Assembly: GCF_014200595.1 (NCBI RefSeq)
Contig: NZ_JACHCG010000006.1
Span: 186,001-250,000, forward strand
Origin: Pedobacter cryoconitis
GTDB lineage: Bacteria; Bacteroidota; Bacteroidia; Sphingobacteriales; Sphingobacteriaceae
Direction: 5' to 3'
Length of the DNA stretch: 64,000 nucleotides
Shown here: piece after piece, positions 52,589 through 62,160 of the stretch
Layout: every line of letters starts with the position of its first letter
Position numbering within the stretch: the stretch's first letter is position 1
Translations under genes and position numbers: made by a program
Notes under the pieces: generated by a model
Seen by the model: the letters and a program-made list of their open reading frames with translations, nothing else
The model's database searches: none
What the model was told of the DNA's origin: nothing

Positions 52589-53839
52589 TTATACCAGATA
52601 TTCAAACAAAGTCTGATCATTATTTAAATCAATAACTTCGAACTTAAATTCTGCCATTCTCTCTTTTAAAGAGGTATAGTCAGTGCTTTCCTGTAGTTCT
52701 ATACCAACCAGTGCAGGGCCATTTTCCCTGTTAGTCTTTTTGATAAATTCAAAACGGGTGATATCATCGTGAGGCCCTAATACGTTGTTCACAAATGATT
52801 TCAATGCACCTGGCCTTTGTGGAAAGCGAACAATAAAATAGTGCTTCAGACCCTCGAAAAGCAAAGACTTCTCTTTAATTTCCTGCATTCTCTCAATATC
52901 GTTGTTACCACCACTCACGATACAGACTACGGTTTTGCCGGTAATTGTATCTTTCAATTGATCGAGTGCAGCTACAGCAAGTGCTCCTGCTGGTTCTACG
53001 ACAATCGCATCTTCATTGTATAACTTTAAGATAGTTGTACAGATCTTACCTTCAGGAATTAATAACATTTCATCCAGTAAATCACTGCAATATTTGAAGT
53101 TGAGGTTACCCACACGCTTCACAGCTGCACCATCTACAAAACGATCAATATAATCCAGTGTAACAGGGCTGCCGTTCTTTAAAGCCTGATTCATGGATGG
53201 AGCACCTTCAGGTTCTACACCAATCAGTTTAATCTGTGGATTGATGTTTTTGAAGTAGCTGCCTACACCAGAAGCCAGACCACCGCCGCCAATAGGCATC
53301 ACAATAACCTCAGTTTCCGGGAGGTCCTGATAAATTTCAATACCTACAGTTCCCTGACCTTCTATCACTTTGATATTATCAAAAGGAGGAACGAAGACCA
53401 TCTGATGTTCAGCCGTATAAGCTAATGCTTCCTTCATGCAGTCATCAAAAGTATCACCGACAAGTACAATTTTGATATTCTCTCCACCAAACATTTCAGT
53501 CTGTTTGATTTTCTGTCTTGGAGTAATTTCCGGCATGAAAATAACACCCTGGATACCTAGTTTTTTACAAGAATAAGCAACGCCCTGTGCGTGATTTCCG
53601 GCACTTGCACAAACCACCCCGCGGCTGGTTTGTGTTTGATCCAGTGTGCTGATCATATTATATGCACCACGCAATTTATAAGAACGCACCACTTGCAAAT
53701 CTTCTCTTTTCAGATAGATTTTTGCATTGTATTTTAATGATAGTCCTTCATTATACTCTAATTGGGTACGCTTAACGGTATCTGCAATACGTGCGGCGGC
53801 TGCCTCAAAATCCAGTTCTACTTCCTTTTCCAGCTCCAT
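52589..53839 (-). CDS. ilvA: Threonine ammonia-lyase (threonine deaminase)
   Basis: The 416-residue PLP enzyme has Lys55 in VRSYKLRGAYNM, the ASAGNHAQGVAYSC substrate loop and the phosphate-binding GGGGLASG. A single C-terminal ACT-like domain (FIVRFPQRPGALKSFVNNV) suggests isoleucine feedback control. It converts threonine to 2-oxobutyrate, the entry to isoleucine. It is the last gene of the ilv-leu operon, 1 bp after leuA. The ACT domain supports the biosynthetic role over the catabolic one. Confidence 0.93.
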   Translation of the reverse strand: MELEKEVELDFEAAAARIADTVKRTQLEYNEGLSLKYNAKIYLKREDLQVVRSYKLRGAYNMISTLDQTQTSRGVVCASAGNHAQGVAYSCKKLGIQGVIFMPEITPRQKIKQTEMFGGENIKIVLVGDTFDDCMKEALAYTAEHQMVFVPPFDNIKVIEGQGTVGIEIYQDLPETEVIVMPIGGGGLASGVGSYFKNINPQIKLIGVEPEGAPSMNQALKNGSPVTLDYIDRFVDGAAVKRVGNLNFKYCSDLLDEMLLIPEGKICTTILKLYNEDAIVVEPAGALAVAALDQLKDTITGKTVVCIVSGGNNDIERMQEIKEKSLLFEGLKHYFIVRFPQRPGALKSFVNNVLGPHDDITRFEFIKKTNRENGPALVGIELQESTDYTSLKERMAEFKFEVIDLNNDQTLFEYLV

Positions 53840-53840
53840 G

Positions 53841-55355
53841 TTATAAGAATTTATTTAATGCATCCAGGTAAGCATCGGCCGATGCCTTAACGATGTCAGT
53901 ACTGAAGCCATAGCCTAAATAAGAACGTTCCTCGAAAATTACTCTCATATTTACTTTACTCGTGTCATCGCTGCCACCGTGCATCGCCTGAATTGTAAAT
54001 TCTTTCAACTGAATATCTTTACCAATGATACTTTCTATAGCTTTAATCGTTGCATTCACGGGGCCGTTACCTTCAGCTTTCGCCTCTTTCTCTGTCCCTT
54101 CATGTTCTAATTTTACGGTCGCTACTGGTAATGCTGAATCTCCGCAAACTACATGTAAAGAATTCAGTTTATAACCGTTTTTATAAGTATGTTCTTCACC
54201 ATCACTCATTAATGATAATAAGTCATCATCTGAGATTTCTAATTTCTGATCTGCCAGTAAAAGGAATTTCTCATATACCTGATCCAGATTGATCTTCTCA
54301 ATCACATAACCTAATCTTTCCAGGTGATGCTTTAAGGCATGACGGCCACTTCTTGCGGTCAGAATAATGCCTGCTGCATCGATTCCTACATCTTCAGGGT
54401 TAATGATTTCGTAATTTTCTCTGTGTTTAAGGAAACCGTCCTGGTGGATACCTGAGCTATGTGCAAAAGCATTTTGTCCGATAATTGCCTTGTTCGGCTG
54501 TACCGGCATTCTCATCATACGGCTCACTTTAGCACTGATCTCGCTGAAATGTTTGGTATTGATATTAGTTTTCAGGTTCAGGGCATGGTGTGTTTTTAAA
54601 ACCATAGCTACTTCTTCCAATGCAGTATTACCTGCACGTTCACCGATACCATTGATCGTACACTCTACCTGGCGTGCACCGTTGATTACGCCGGCCAAAG
54701 TATTCGCTGTTGCCAATCCTAAATCATTGTGGCAATGCACAGAGATAATGGCCTGGTCTATATTCTGAACATTTTGTTTCAGGTAAAGGATTTTTGATCC
54801 GTATTGTTCCGGAAGACAATAGCCGTTGGTATCAGGAATATTTACCACGGTTGCGCCTGCTGCAATTACAGCCTCAATCATCTGTGCCAAAAATGCATTA
54901 TCTGCACGGCCTGCATCCTCTGCAAAAAACTCGATGTCTTCTACAAATTGTTTGGCATATTTTACAGCTTCTACAGCGCGTTGCAGAATTTCTTCGCGTG
55001 TGCTGTTGAATTTATATTTGATGTGCATATCGGAAGAGCCTATTCCGGTATGTATTCTTGGGCGTTTAGCATATTGTAAAGCAGCTACGGCCGAATCGAT
55101 ATCCTTTCTGTTTGCTCTGGTCAGTGCACAAATGATTGGCTCTCTTACTGCTTTGGATAATTCAACTACACTTTGGAAATCACCAGGACTGGATATTGGA
55201 AAACCAGCTTCAATCACGTCTACGCCGAGCGCTTCCAGTGCTTTTGCAATTTCTATTTTTTCTGGTGTAGAAAGCTGGCAGCCTGGAACTTGTTCTCCAT
55301 CACGAAGGGTCGTGTCAAATACGTAAACTCTATTAGGATCGTGTAGCATAGTCAT
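53841..55355 (-). CDS. leuA: 2-Isopropylmalate synthase
   Basis: The 504-residue protein opens with the HMGL-like TIM barrel signature [18 protein letters not shown], then [10 protein letters not shown], and [18 protein letters not shown] carrying metal-binding His residues. The C-terminal third (about 390-504) is the leucine-binding regulatory domain. It condenses acetyl-CoA with 2-oxoisovalerate. The start is at 55355 or the Met two codons later; the first is kept because it is 3 bp after leuB. Leucine feedback is expected from the domain present. Citramalate synthase is a less likely alternative given the leuBCD context. Confidence 0.93.
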   Translation of the reverse strand: MTMLHDPNRVYVFDTTLRDGEQVPGCQLSTPEKIEIAKALEALGVDVIEAGFPISSPGDFQSVVELSKAVREPIICALTRANRKDIDSAVAALQYAKRPRIHTGIGSSDMHIKYKFNSTREEILQRAVEAVKYAKQFVEDIEFFAEDAGRADNAFLAQMIEAVIAAGATVVNIPDTNGYCLPEQYGSKILYLKQNVQNIDQAIISVHCHNDLGLATANTLAGVINGARQVECTINGIGERAGNTALEEVAMVLKTHHALNLKTNINTKHFSEISAKVSRMMRMPVQPNKAIIGQNAFAHSSGIHQDGFLKHRENYEIINPEDVGIDAAGIILTARSGRHALKHHLERLGYVIEKINLDQVYEKFLLLADQKLEISDDDLLSLMSDGEEHTYKNGYKLNSLHVVCGDSALPVATVKLEHEGTEKEAKAEGNGPVNATIKAIESIIGKDIQLKEFTIQAMHGGSDDTSKVNMRVIFEERSYLGYGFSTDIVKASADAYLDALNKFL

Positions 55356-55358
55356 GGT

Positions 55359-56450
55359 TTAGTTAGTGTAAGTTTGTTGTGTAATGAATTTTAAGACGAG
55401 TTTACCCATATCCTGAGTACCTAATACTTTGTATGGGCTGGTAGAGTCGTCTGCGATGTCACTGGTTCTGTAGCCATCTTTTAATACCCTGTCAATAGTT
55501 GAAATGATCAGTTGTGCTTCTTCTTTTAAGCCAAAACTAATTTCCAGCATCAGGGCAACTGACAGGATAGAGGCTAGCGGGTTAGCCAGATCTTTACCTG
55601 TGATATCATGTGCAGAACCGTGGATAGGCTCAAAGAAGCCAGTTCCATCTCCAATTGAAGCTGAGGCAAGCATACCCATTGAGCCTGCAATTTGTGAAGC
55701 TTCGTCAGTTAAAATATCACCGAACAGGTTTGCTGTTAAGACCACATCAAATTGTTTAGGATCTTTAATCAATTGCATTGCTGCGTTATCAACAAATAAA
55801 TGTTGTGTTTCTACTTCAGGGTATTGTTTAGCAATTTCCTGAACGGTTTCTCTCCATAATCTTGAACTTTCAAGCACGTTTGCTTTGTCTACAGAACATA
55901 GCTTTCTGCCACGCTGCATAGCTGCTTCGTAAGCTTTATGGGCAATTCGTTCTACTTCATATTTGTGATAGATCATCAGGTCTGATGCGGTATTTTTATC
56001 TTCTGATCTTGTTTTTTCACCGAAGTAAACATCACCTGTAAGCTCTCTGAAAAACAGGATATCTGTACCACGAAGAATATGTGCTTTAATACTTGATGCA
56101 TTTAATAATTCATCAAATAATAGTATAGGGCGCAGGTTTGCATAAAGGCCAAGTTCTTTACGGATTTTCAGCAGCCCTTGTTCGGGACGCACTTTTAAAG
56201 AAGGATCATTGTCATATTTTGCATGACCTACTGCTCCGAAGAGTATCGCGTCACTTTTTTTGGCTTTTTCTAAAGTTTCATCTGGTAATGGATTACCAGT
56301 TGCTTCTATAGCTGCATGTCCCATTAGCGCTTCATCAAAAGTAAACTCATGATCAAAGCTGATTGCAATTTGTTCTAATACGGCTTTCCCCCATTGGGTT
56401 ACTTCTGGTCCAATGCCATCTCCTGGTATAACTAATATGTTTTTCTTCAT
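55359..56450 (-). CDS. leuB: 3-Isopropylmalate dehydrogenase
   Basis: The 363-residue protein starts at 56450 (MKKNILVIPGDGIGPEV), inside a longer frame that would run back into the ABC gene. Landmarks are FGAVGHAKYD, RGTDILFFRELTGDVYFG, the substrate Lys/Tyr region and NLFGDILTDEASQIAGSMGM for metal binding. It oxidises and decarboxylates 3-isopropylmalate with NAD+. The start overlaps the stop of the ABC gene by 4 bp (ATGA), so its translation depends on that gene. Confidence 0.94.
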   Translation of the reverse strand: MKKNILVIPGDGIGPEVTQWGKAVLEQIAISFDHEFTFDEALMGHAAIEATGNPLPDETLEKAKKSDAILFGAVGHAKYDNDPSLKVRPEQGLLKIRKELGLYANLRPILLFDELLNASSIKAHILRGTDILFFRELTGDVYFGEKTRSEDKNTASDLMIYHKYEVERIAHKAYEAAMQRGRKLCSVDKANVLESSRLWRETVQEIAKQYPEVETQHLFVDNAAMQLIKDPKQFDVVLTANLFGDILTDEASQIAGSMGMLASASIGDGTGFFEPIHGSAHDITGKDLANPLASILSVALMLEISFGLKEEAQLIISTIDRVLKDGYRTSDIADDSTSPYKVLGTQDMGKLVLKFITQQTYTN

Positions 56451-57919
56451 TTTAATATGGGTTCTAATATTCTTCCGACGGATTTTACTTCGCCGTTTTC
56501 CAATAAAATTCTTTTCTCTATACAAGCAGGTAACTGTGTTTCAAAGTGGCCAACATAAATTAATGTGGTTCCGTTTTTACATAATTCGTCTACGAGCTTG
56601 TTAAAATACTGTGTTTGTTGCTGATCTAAGCCCTGACATGGTTCATCCAGGATGAGCAGTTCGGGGTTCTTTATAATGGTACGGGCTAAAAATGCCAGTC
56701 TTTGTTTCCCTAAAGGAAGCTGATTGAGAAGGATATCCTGGCATTCGGTAAGTCCGAAGTAATCAATTAATTCTGCCGCCTGTGTCTTTTTTGTATAATC
56801 AGGTTCACGGAATAAGCCTGAACTATCAAAGAATCCCGAAATGATACTTTGTTTGACAGTTGCCAGAGGATCAAAATACCAGTGCAGTTCTGGTGAGATC
56901 AAGCCAATACGTTTTTTAATATCCCAGATACTTTCACCACTGCCTCTTTTATGACCGAACAGGTAAAGATTGTTCGCATAAGCCTGAGGATGGTCACCTG
57001 TGATTAAACTTAAAAGCGTTGATTTACCAGATCCATTAGGGCCTTGCAGCAACCATTTTTCTCCTGCTTTAACTTCCCAGTTGATGTTTTTTAAGACTTG
57101 CTTTTCGCCGTAGCTGATATTGACATCGATCATTTTGATCACACTGTCAGCAGAGGAGACCGGAGCTTCTTTTAAAAAATCAGGGATTGGTTTGCTTTCT
57201 TCCTCTTCATCAAATTCCAGCGTATGTTCACCGGCAGAGATTTCAATCAGCTGACCTCCGCTTAATGCAGCAAAACGATGAACGCATGGAGGTAATTCTT
57301 TATCATTACTGATTAAGATCAAAGTTGTACCTGCTGCGGTTATCTCTTCAAACAGCACGTTTAAATTGCGACGGGAAAGTTTATCTAATCCGTTATAAGG
57401 CTGATCTATGATTAATAATTGAGGTTTAAGCCATAAAGCACTAACCAATTGCAATTTTTTATGTTCACCGCTTGATAACTGAATCAGTGTCGATCCTATC
57501 AAATCTGAAAAACCTAAAGCGGTTAAAAGTTTCTCCACTTCGCTGAACTGAAGCTGATGTTTTTTGCCATAGCTCTCCAGTTCTGCGCGTACAGTTGCAG
57601 TAGTTTCGGTCGACTGTTTATTGTAACGCTGCTGATAATAGAAGTTAGACTGGCCTTCCAGGTCTTTAAACTGATACCAGTTCGCTACATAATGAACCAC
57701 AGGGGCTAAATTGCTTTTTATATCAAAATTAATTTCAATATCGCCCTGAAATTTGACCAGACCAGCAATCGCTTTAGCCAGTGATGTTTTTCCGCTGCCG
57801 CTAATCCCACGTAACAACCAGTTTTCATGGCGGTTTATTGTCCAGTTCAGTTCCTGAAGTACCGGTTTGTGATGGTACTTCAAGCTCAGATTTGTGATAT
57901 GTACGATGGGTTGCGTCAT
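56447..57919 (-). CDS. Double-ABC ATPase (ModF-like) embedded in the leucine operon
   Basis: The 490-residue soluble protein contains two ABC ATPase domains and no membrane span. Domain 1 has Walker A GISGSGKT (38-45), signature LSSGEHKK (148-155) and Walker B LLIIDQP, where the usual catalytic Glu is Gln173. Domain 2 has Walker A GPNGSGKS (293-300), degenerate signature LPLGKQRLAF (401-410) and a normal LLILDEP (421-427). It resembles ModF/PhrA-type proteins of unclear function. In the operon it overlaps leuD by 1 bp and leuB by 4 bp, so it is firmly part of it. No branched-chain transporter role is supported. Confidence 0.75.
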   Translation of the reverse strand: MTQPIVHITNLSLKYHHKPVLQELNWTINRHENWLLRGISGSGKTSLAKAIAGLVKFQGDIEINFDIKSNLAPVVHYVANWYQFKDLEGQSNFYYQQRYNKQSTETTATVRAELESYGKKHQLQFSEVEKLLTALGFSDLIGSTLIQLSSGEHKKLQLVSALWLKPQLLIIDQPYNGLDKLSRRNLNVLFEEITAAGTTLILISNDKELPPCVHRFAALSGGQLIEISAGEHTLEFDEEEESKPIPDFLKEAPVSSADSVIKMIDVNISYGEKQVLKNINWEVKAGEKWLLQGPNGSGKSTLLSLITGDHPQAYANNLYLFGHKRGSGESIWDIKKRIGLISPELHWYFDPLATVKQSIISGFFDSSGLFREPDYTKKTQAAELIDYFGLTECQDILLNQLPLGKQRLAFLARTIIKNPELLILDEPCQGLDQQQTQYFNKLVDELCKNGTTLIYVGHFETQLPACIEKRILLENGEVKSVGRILEPILK

Positions 57920-58506
57920 TATTTTGCTTGTTCGAATGCTGCGATCAGATGTTTTTGGTTTAAGATAAAATCGATGTCATCGTAGCCATTGATCAGACAT
58001 GATTTTTTATAGGCATTGATTTCGAAATCGGCTTTTTCTCCGCTATCTACAATAGTTACGGTCTGTTTTTCCAGATCGACATCCAGCTGTGCTTTGTGAT
58101 TTTTACCAACCGCAGTATAAATTGCAGATAAGAAATCTTCACTGACCTGGATAGGTAAAAGGCCGTTGTTCAAAGCATTTCCTTTGAAGATATCAGCAAA
58201 AAAACTGCTGATCACTACGTCAAAACCTGCATCCTGAATAGCCCATGCCGCGTGTTCACGGCTACTGCCACAACCAAAGTTCTTGCCTGCGACTAAAATC
58301 TGGCCGCTATAAGCAGGATCATTCAGTACAAAATCAGGTTTTAAAGTATGATCTCCATTGTAACGCCAGTCGCGGAACAGGTTCTCACCGAAACCTTCAC
58401 GGGTTGTCGCTTTCAGGAACCTGGCCGGAATGATCTGGTCAGTATCAATGTTTTCTATATTTAAAGGCACAATTGCCGATGTTAGTTTCTCGAATTTTTT
58501 CATCAT
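57919..58506 (-). CDS. leuD: 3-Isopropylmalate dehydratase small subunit
   Basis: The 195-residue protein carries the small-subunit motifs [14 protein letters not shown] and [17 protein letters not shown]. With LeuC it isomerises 2- to 3-isopropylmalate. Two adjacent Met codons make the start 58506 or 58503. It overlaps the ABC gene by 1 bp and follows leuC by 8 bp, consistent with coupled translation. Confidence 0.95.
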   Translation of the reverse strand: MMKKFEKLTSAIVPLNIENIDTDQIIPARFLKATTREGFGENLFRDWRYNGDHTLKPDFVLNDPAYSGQILVAGKNFGCGSSREHAAWAIQDAGFDVVISSFFADIFKGNALNNGLLPIQVSEDFLSAIYTAVGKNHKAQLDVDLEKQTVTIVDSGEKADFEINAYKKSCLINGYDDIDFILNQKHLIAAFEQAK

Positions 58507-58514
58507 GTGTTTTT

Positions 58515-59921
58515 CTAAGCCTTGGTCAACATTTCTCTTACATCTGTAATTTTTCCTGTAACTGCCGCTGCTGCTGCTGTTAGTGGACTTACCAGTAAAG
58601 TTCTTGCGTCAGGACCCTGGCGACCTTCAAAATTCCTGTTTGAAGTAGAAACACAGTATTTTCCAGCAGGTATCTTATCTTCATTCATTCCTAAACATGC
58701 ACTGCATCCTGGTTCACGAAGCTGAAAGCCTGCTTGCTCAAATATCCGGTCAAGACCTTCATTTTTGGCTTGTTGTTCTACTTGTTTTGAACCTGGAACA
58801 ATCCATACCGTTACGTTTTCTGCTTTTTGTTTCCCTTTTACGAATTCTGCAACTTCACGCAGATCTTCGATACGGGAATTGGTACAGCTTCCAATAAATA
58901 CATAGTCAACAGGTTTTCCGATTAAAGAAGAGTCATCCTCAAATCCCATATAATCCAATGCCTTTTGATAAGACAATTGTTCTTTATCAGGTTGTGAGTT
59001 TGTAGATGGAATATTTTCCTGAATGCCCATACCCATACCCGGATTTGTTCCGTAAGTAATCATTGGGGCAATGTCTTCAGCTTTGAACGTTAATACGCTA
59101 TCAAATTCAGCATCTGCATCACTGTACAAAGTTTTCCAGTAGGCAAGGGATTTATCCCATTCTGCACCAGCCGGGGCAAATTCTCTGCCTTTGATATAAT
59201 CAAAAGTAATTTGGTCAGGTGCAATTAATCCACCTCTGGCACCCATTTCTATACTCATATTACAGATCGTCATCCGGGCTTCCATACTTAAAGCCTCAAT
59301 TGCCGAACCTGCATATTCTATAAAATAACCAGTACCGCCTGCGGCTGATATTTTAGAGATAATGTATAAAATAATGTCTTTAGCAGACACGCCTTTTCCT
59401 AAAGTACCGTTAACCTCTATTTTCATAGTTTTCGGTTTTTGCTGCAATAAACATTGTGTCGCAAAAACCTGTTCTACCTGTGAAGTACCTATACCGAATG
59501 CAATTGCACCAAAAGCGCCGTGTGTAGAAGTATGGCTATCCCCACAAACCATAGTTTTTCCTGGAAGTGTAATTCCCAGTTCAGGGCCGATTACGTGAAC
59601 GATTCCTTGAAATGGATGTCCCAGGCCATACAGTTCGATACCGAATTCTGCACAGTTTTTGGTCAGCATATCAACCTGATAACGTGATAGTTCTTCTTTA
59701 ATCGGCAGCAACTGATCGATAGTGGGTACATTATGGTCGGCAGTAGCCACAGTTTGCTGCGGACGGAAAACGGGTAAGCCTCTTTTGCGCAAGCCATCAA
59801 AAGCTTGCGGCGAGGTTACTTCATGGATTAAGTGCGTATCAATATATAGAATATCAGGAAATCCTGTTTCGCTTTTTACAACGTGTGCATCCCATATTTT
59901 TTCTACTAATGTTTTTGACAT
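58515..59921 (-). CDS. leuC: 3-Isopropylmalate dehydratase large subunit
   Basis: The 468-residue aconitase-type subunit has [15 protein letters not shown], the iron-sulfur cysteines in [12 protein letters not shown] and in GCSACLGMN, and RNFEGRQGP at the C-terminus. Three Cys ligands for a [4Fe-4S] cluster are therefore in place. It works with LeuD. A 57-bp gap with a hairpin separates it from ilvC upstream, the largest gap but one in the operon. Confidence 0.95.
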   Translation of the reverse strand: MSKTLVEKIWDAHVVKSETGFPDILYIDTHLIHEVTSPQAFDGLRKRGLPVFRPQQTVATADHNVPTIDQLLPIKEELSRYQVDMLTKNCAEFGIELYGLGHPFQGIVHVIGPELGITLPGKTMVCGDSHTSTHGAFGAIAFGIGTSQVEQVFATQCLLQQKPKTMKIEVNGTLGKGVSAKDIILYIISKISAAGGTGYFIEYAGSAIEALSMEARMTICNMSIEMGARGGLIAPDQITFDYIKGREFAPAGAEWDKSLAYWKTLYSDADAEFDSVLTFKAEDIAPMITYGTNPGMGMGIQENIPSTNSQPDKEQLSYQKALDYMGFEDDSSLIGKPVDYVFIGSCTNSRIEDLREVAEFVKGKQKAENVTVWIVPGSKQVEQQAKNEGLDRIFEQAGFQLREPGCSACLGMNEDKIPAGKYCVSTSNRNFEGRQGPDARTLLVSPLTAAAAAVTGKITDVREMLTKA

Positions 59922-59940
59922 CTTATGCTTGTTTTATAAA

Positions 59941-59967
59941 CCTCCCAGGTTACTGACCTGAGAGGTC
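59941..59967 (-). promoter_or_regulatory. Intercistronic hairpin between ilvC and leuC
   Basis: ACCTC-C-CAGGT (59941-59951), loop TTACT-like 5 nt, ACCTG-A-GAGGT (59957-59967): ten paired bases with one mismatch. No T-run follows on the minus strand, so it may stabilise or separate the ilv and leu messages and set their ratio. Confidence 0.55.
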
Positions 59968-59978
59968 TTCTATTATTC

Positions 59979-61460
59979 TTATGCTGTTTTAATTGATTTC
60001 ATTGCGGTCATTGCTTTTCTCAGTTCTGCACCGATAGTTTCAACCTCATGTGAGCGGATAACTTCGTTCACTGCAATCAGTGCTCTATTATCTACTGAAC
60101 CGTCTTTGCCTTCGTTAAAGTTTTTACCAATCAGATCAGTATCTACATTTTTCATGAAATCTGCCAGCAAAGGTTTACAAGCATGGTCAAATAAATAGCA
60201 ACCATATTCTGCGGTATCAGAGATTACTCTGTTCATTTCAAATAATTTTTTACGTGCAATGGTATTGGCAATCAGTGGAGTTTCGTGTAAAGACTCATAG
60301 TAAGCAGACTCAGGCTTAATTCCTGCTTCTACCATAGTTTCAAAGGCTAATTCAACACCTGCTCTGATAAAGGCAACCATTAGTAAAGCGTTGTCAAAAT
60401 ATTCCTGTTCTCCGATTTTAACATCACCGGCTGGTGTTTTTTCAAAAGCTGTTTCGCCAGTAGCTGCACGCCATGCCAATAAGTTTTTATCTCCTGCTGC
60501 CCAGTCTTCCATCATGGTACGGCTAAATTCACCACTCATGATATCATCCTGATGCTTTTGGAACAACGGACGCATAATTGTTTTCAATTCTTCTGAGATT
60601 TCAAAAGCTTTGATTTTTGCTACGTTACTTAATCTGTCCATCATGGCAGTGATTCCACCTTGTTTCAAGGCTTCAGTAATCACTTCAACACCGTACTGAA
60701 CAAGTTTAGAAGCATAACCTGCATCTATTCCCTTCTCAACCATTTTGTCGAAAGAAAGGATAGACCCTGTTTGCAATAATCCGCAAAGGATAGTTTGCTC
60801 ACCCATTAAATCTGATTTCACTTCGGCTACGAAAGATGATTTTAATACACCAGCTCTGTGCCCGCCTGTTCCAACGCAGTATGCTTTGGCTTGTACCAGA
60901 CCTTTTCCTTCAGGATCATTTTCAGGGTGTACAGCGATCAGGGTTGGTACACCGAAACCTCTTACATATTCTGCTCTTACTTCACTTCCAGGGCATTTAG
61001 GAGCTACCATGATTACCGTAATATCTTTACGGATCTGCATGCCTTCTTCTACGATGTTAAAACCATGTGAGTATAATAAAGTAGCGCCTTTTTTCATTAA
61101 TGGCATAATTGCAGTAACTACCGCAGTATGTTGTTTATCAGGGGTCAGGTTGATGACAACATCAGCTTCAGGAATTAATTCTTCGTAAGTGCCTACAGTG
61201 AAATTGTTCTCTGTAGCATTTTTCCAGGAATCTCTTTTGCCTTCAATAGCTTCTTTACGCAAAGTATAAGAAACATTTAAACCACTATCTCTTAAGTTTA
61301 AACCCTGGTTTAGTCCTTGTGCGCCACAGCCTACAATAACTAGTTTTTTTCCTTTTAATGCGTTTACATCATCCAGGAATTCTGAACTGTCCATGAAATC
61401 GCAAACACCTAATTGGTTTAATTTTTCTCTAAGAGGAAGTGTGTTAAAATAATTTGACAT
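59979..61460 (-). CDS. ilvC: Ketol-acid reductoisomerase, class II
   Basis: The 493-residue length marks the long class II form (about 490 residues, duplicated knotted domain) as in E. coli, not the 330-residue class I. The dinucleotide-binding loop is [20 protein letters not shown], and [15 protein letters not shown] likely contributes NADPH selectivity. HGFNIVEEG and [14 protein letters not shown] follow, and acidic Mg ligands lie in [11 protein letters not shown]. It isomerises and reduces acetolactate and acetohydroxybutyrate. It follows ilvN after 70 bp. Confidence 0.94.
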   Translation of the reverse strand: MSNYFNTLPLREKLNQLGVCDFMDSSEFLDDVNALKGKKLVIVGCGAQGLNQGLNLRDSGLNVSYTLRKEAIEGKRDSWKNATENNFTVGTYEELIPEADVVINLTPDKQHTAVVTAIMPLMKKGATLLYSHGFNIVEEGMQIRKDITVIMVAPKCPGSEVRAEYVRGFGVPTLIAVHPENDPEGKGLVQAKAYCVGTGGHRAGVLKSSFVAEVKSDLMGEQTILCGLLQTGSILSFDKMVEKGIDAGYASKLVQYGVEVITEALKQGGITAMMDRLSNVAKIKAFEISEELKTIMRPLFQKHQDDIMSGEFSRTMMEDWAAGDKNLLAWRAATGETAFEKTPAGDVKIGEQEYFDNALLMVAFIRAGVELAFETMVEAGIKPESAYYESLHETPLIANTIARKKLFEMNRVISDTAEYGCYLFDHACKPLLADFMKNVDTDLIGKNFNEGKDGSVDNRALIAVNEVIRSHEVETIGAELRKAMTAMKSIKTA

Positions 61461-61530
61461 CGTTTATTGTTTTTTGATTTTTAAGGTTCTTTTAATTGTT
61501 TATTGGTTAATTTTTCAGGTCCACAATGGA

Positions 61531-62151
61531 TTACATTGTAAATACGTTCTTTTCTTTGTCGAGGAATTCGTTTTCTATGACATCCTGACCTGGATCAAGA
61601 CGTTCAAATTCTCTCAGTTTGCTGTTAAATCCTTCGCTGTCTTTGATAATTGCAACACGCGCACTGCGGACAAATTCAATCAGTCCGTAAGGTTGTAATA
61701 CTTCGATCAGTTTATCTGTTTCGGTACGGTGACCTGTAGTTTCAAATACCGTGTAATCTTTACGGATCACAACAGCTCTGGCGCCATTTTCACGAAGTAA
61801 GCGTTCAACCACTACTTTCTCTACAATGGTATCAGTAGGTACTTTGTACAGGGCTAATTCCTGCCAGATGATATCCTCATTTGTATTAAAGTATACTTTG
61901 AGAACTTCTACCTGTTTTTCAATCTGTCTGGCCAGTTTACGAACTACTTCTTCAGTTTCAGTAATTAAAATATTGAAACGGTGGATGTGTTCAATTTCAG
62001 AAGGGGAAACATTCAAACTTTCAATATTGATCTTCCGTCTTGAAAATATAATCGCAATACGGTTAAGTATACCGATCTGATTTTCAGTATATACCGTAAT
62101 GGTAAATTCTTGCTTAGCATTCGCTAACTCTATATCCTGAGAATTGCTCAT
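61531..62151 (-). CDS. ilvN: Acetolactate synthase small (regulatory) subunit
   Basis: The 206-residue protein begins with an ACT domain (about 13-85): FTITVYTENQIGILNRIAII followed by RKINIESLNVSPSE. A second domain at 100-170 has DTIVEKVVVERLLRENG and an ACT-like half; the tail ends FLDKEKNVFTM. It binds valine and activates the large subunit encoded 9 bp upstream. The C-terminus is slightly longer than the E. coli protein. Confidence 0.93.
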   Translation of the reverse strand: MSNSQDIELANAKQEFTITVYTENQIGILNRIAIIFSRRKINIESLNVSPSEIEHIHRFNILITETEEVVRKLARQIEKQVEVLKVYFNTNEDIIWQELALYKVPTDTIVEKVVVERLLRENGARAVVIRKDYTVFETTGHRTETDKLIEVLQPYGLIEFVRSARVAIIKDSEGFNSKLREFERLDPGQDVIENEFLDKEKNVFTM

Positions 62152-62160
62152 AATCGTTAA

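Noticed and set aside
54490..55326. Overlapping plus-strand frames opposite leuA (up to 166 codons)
   Set aside because: leuA is certain on the minus strand; these have low-complexity composition and no promoter or family match.
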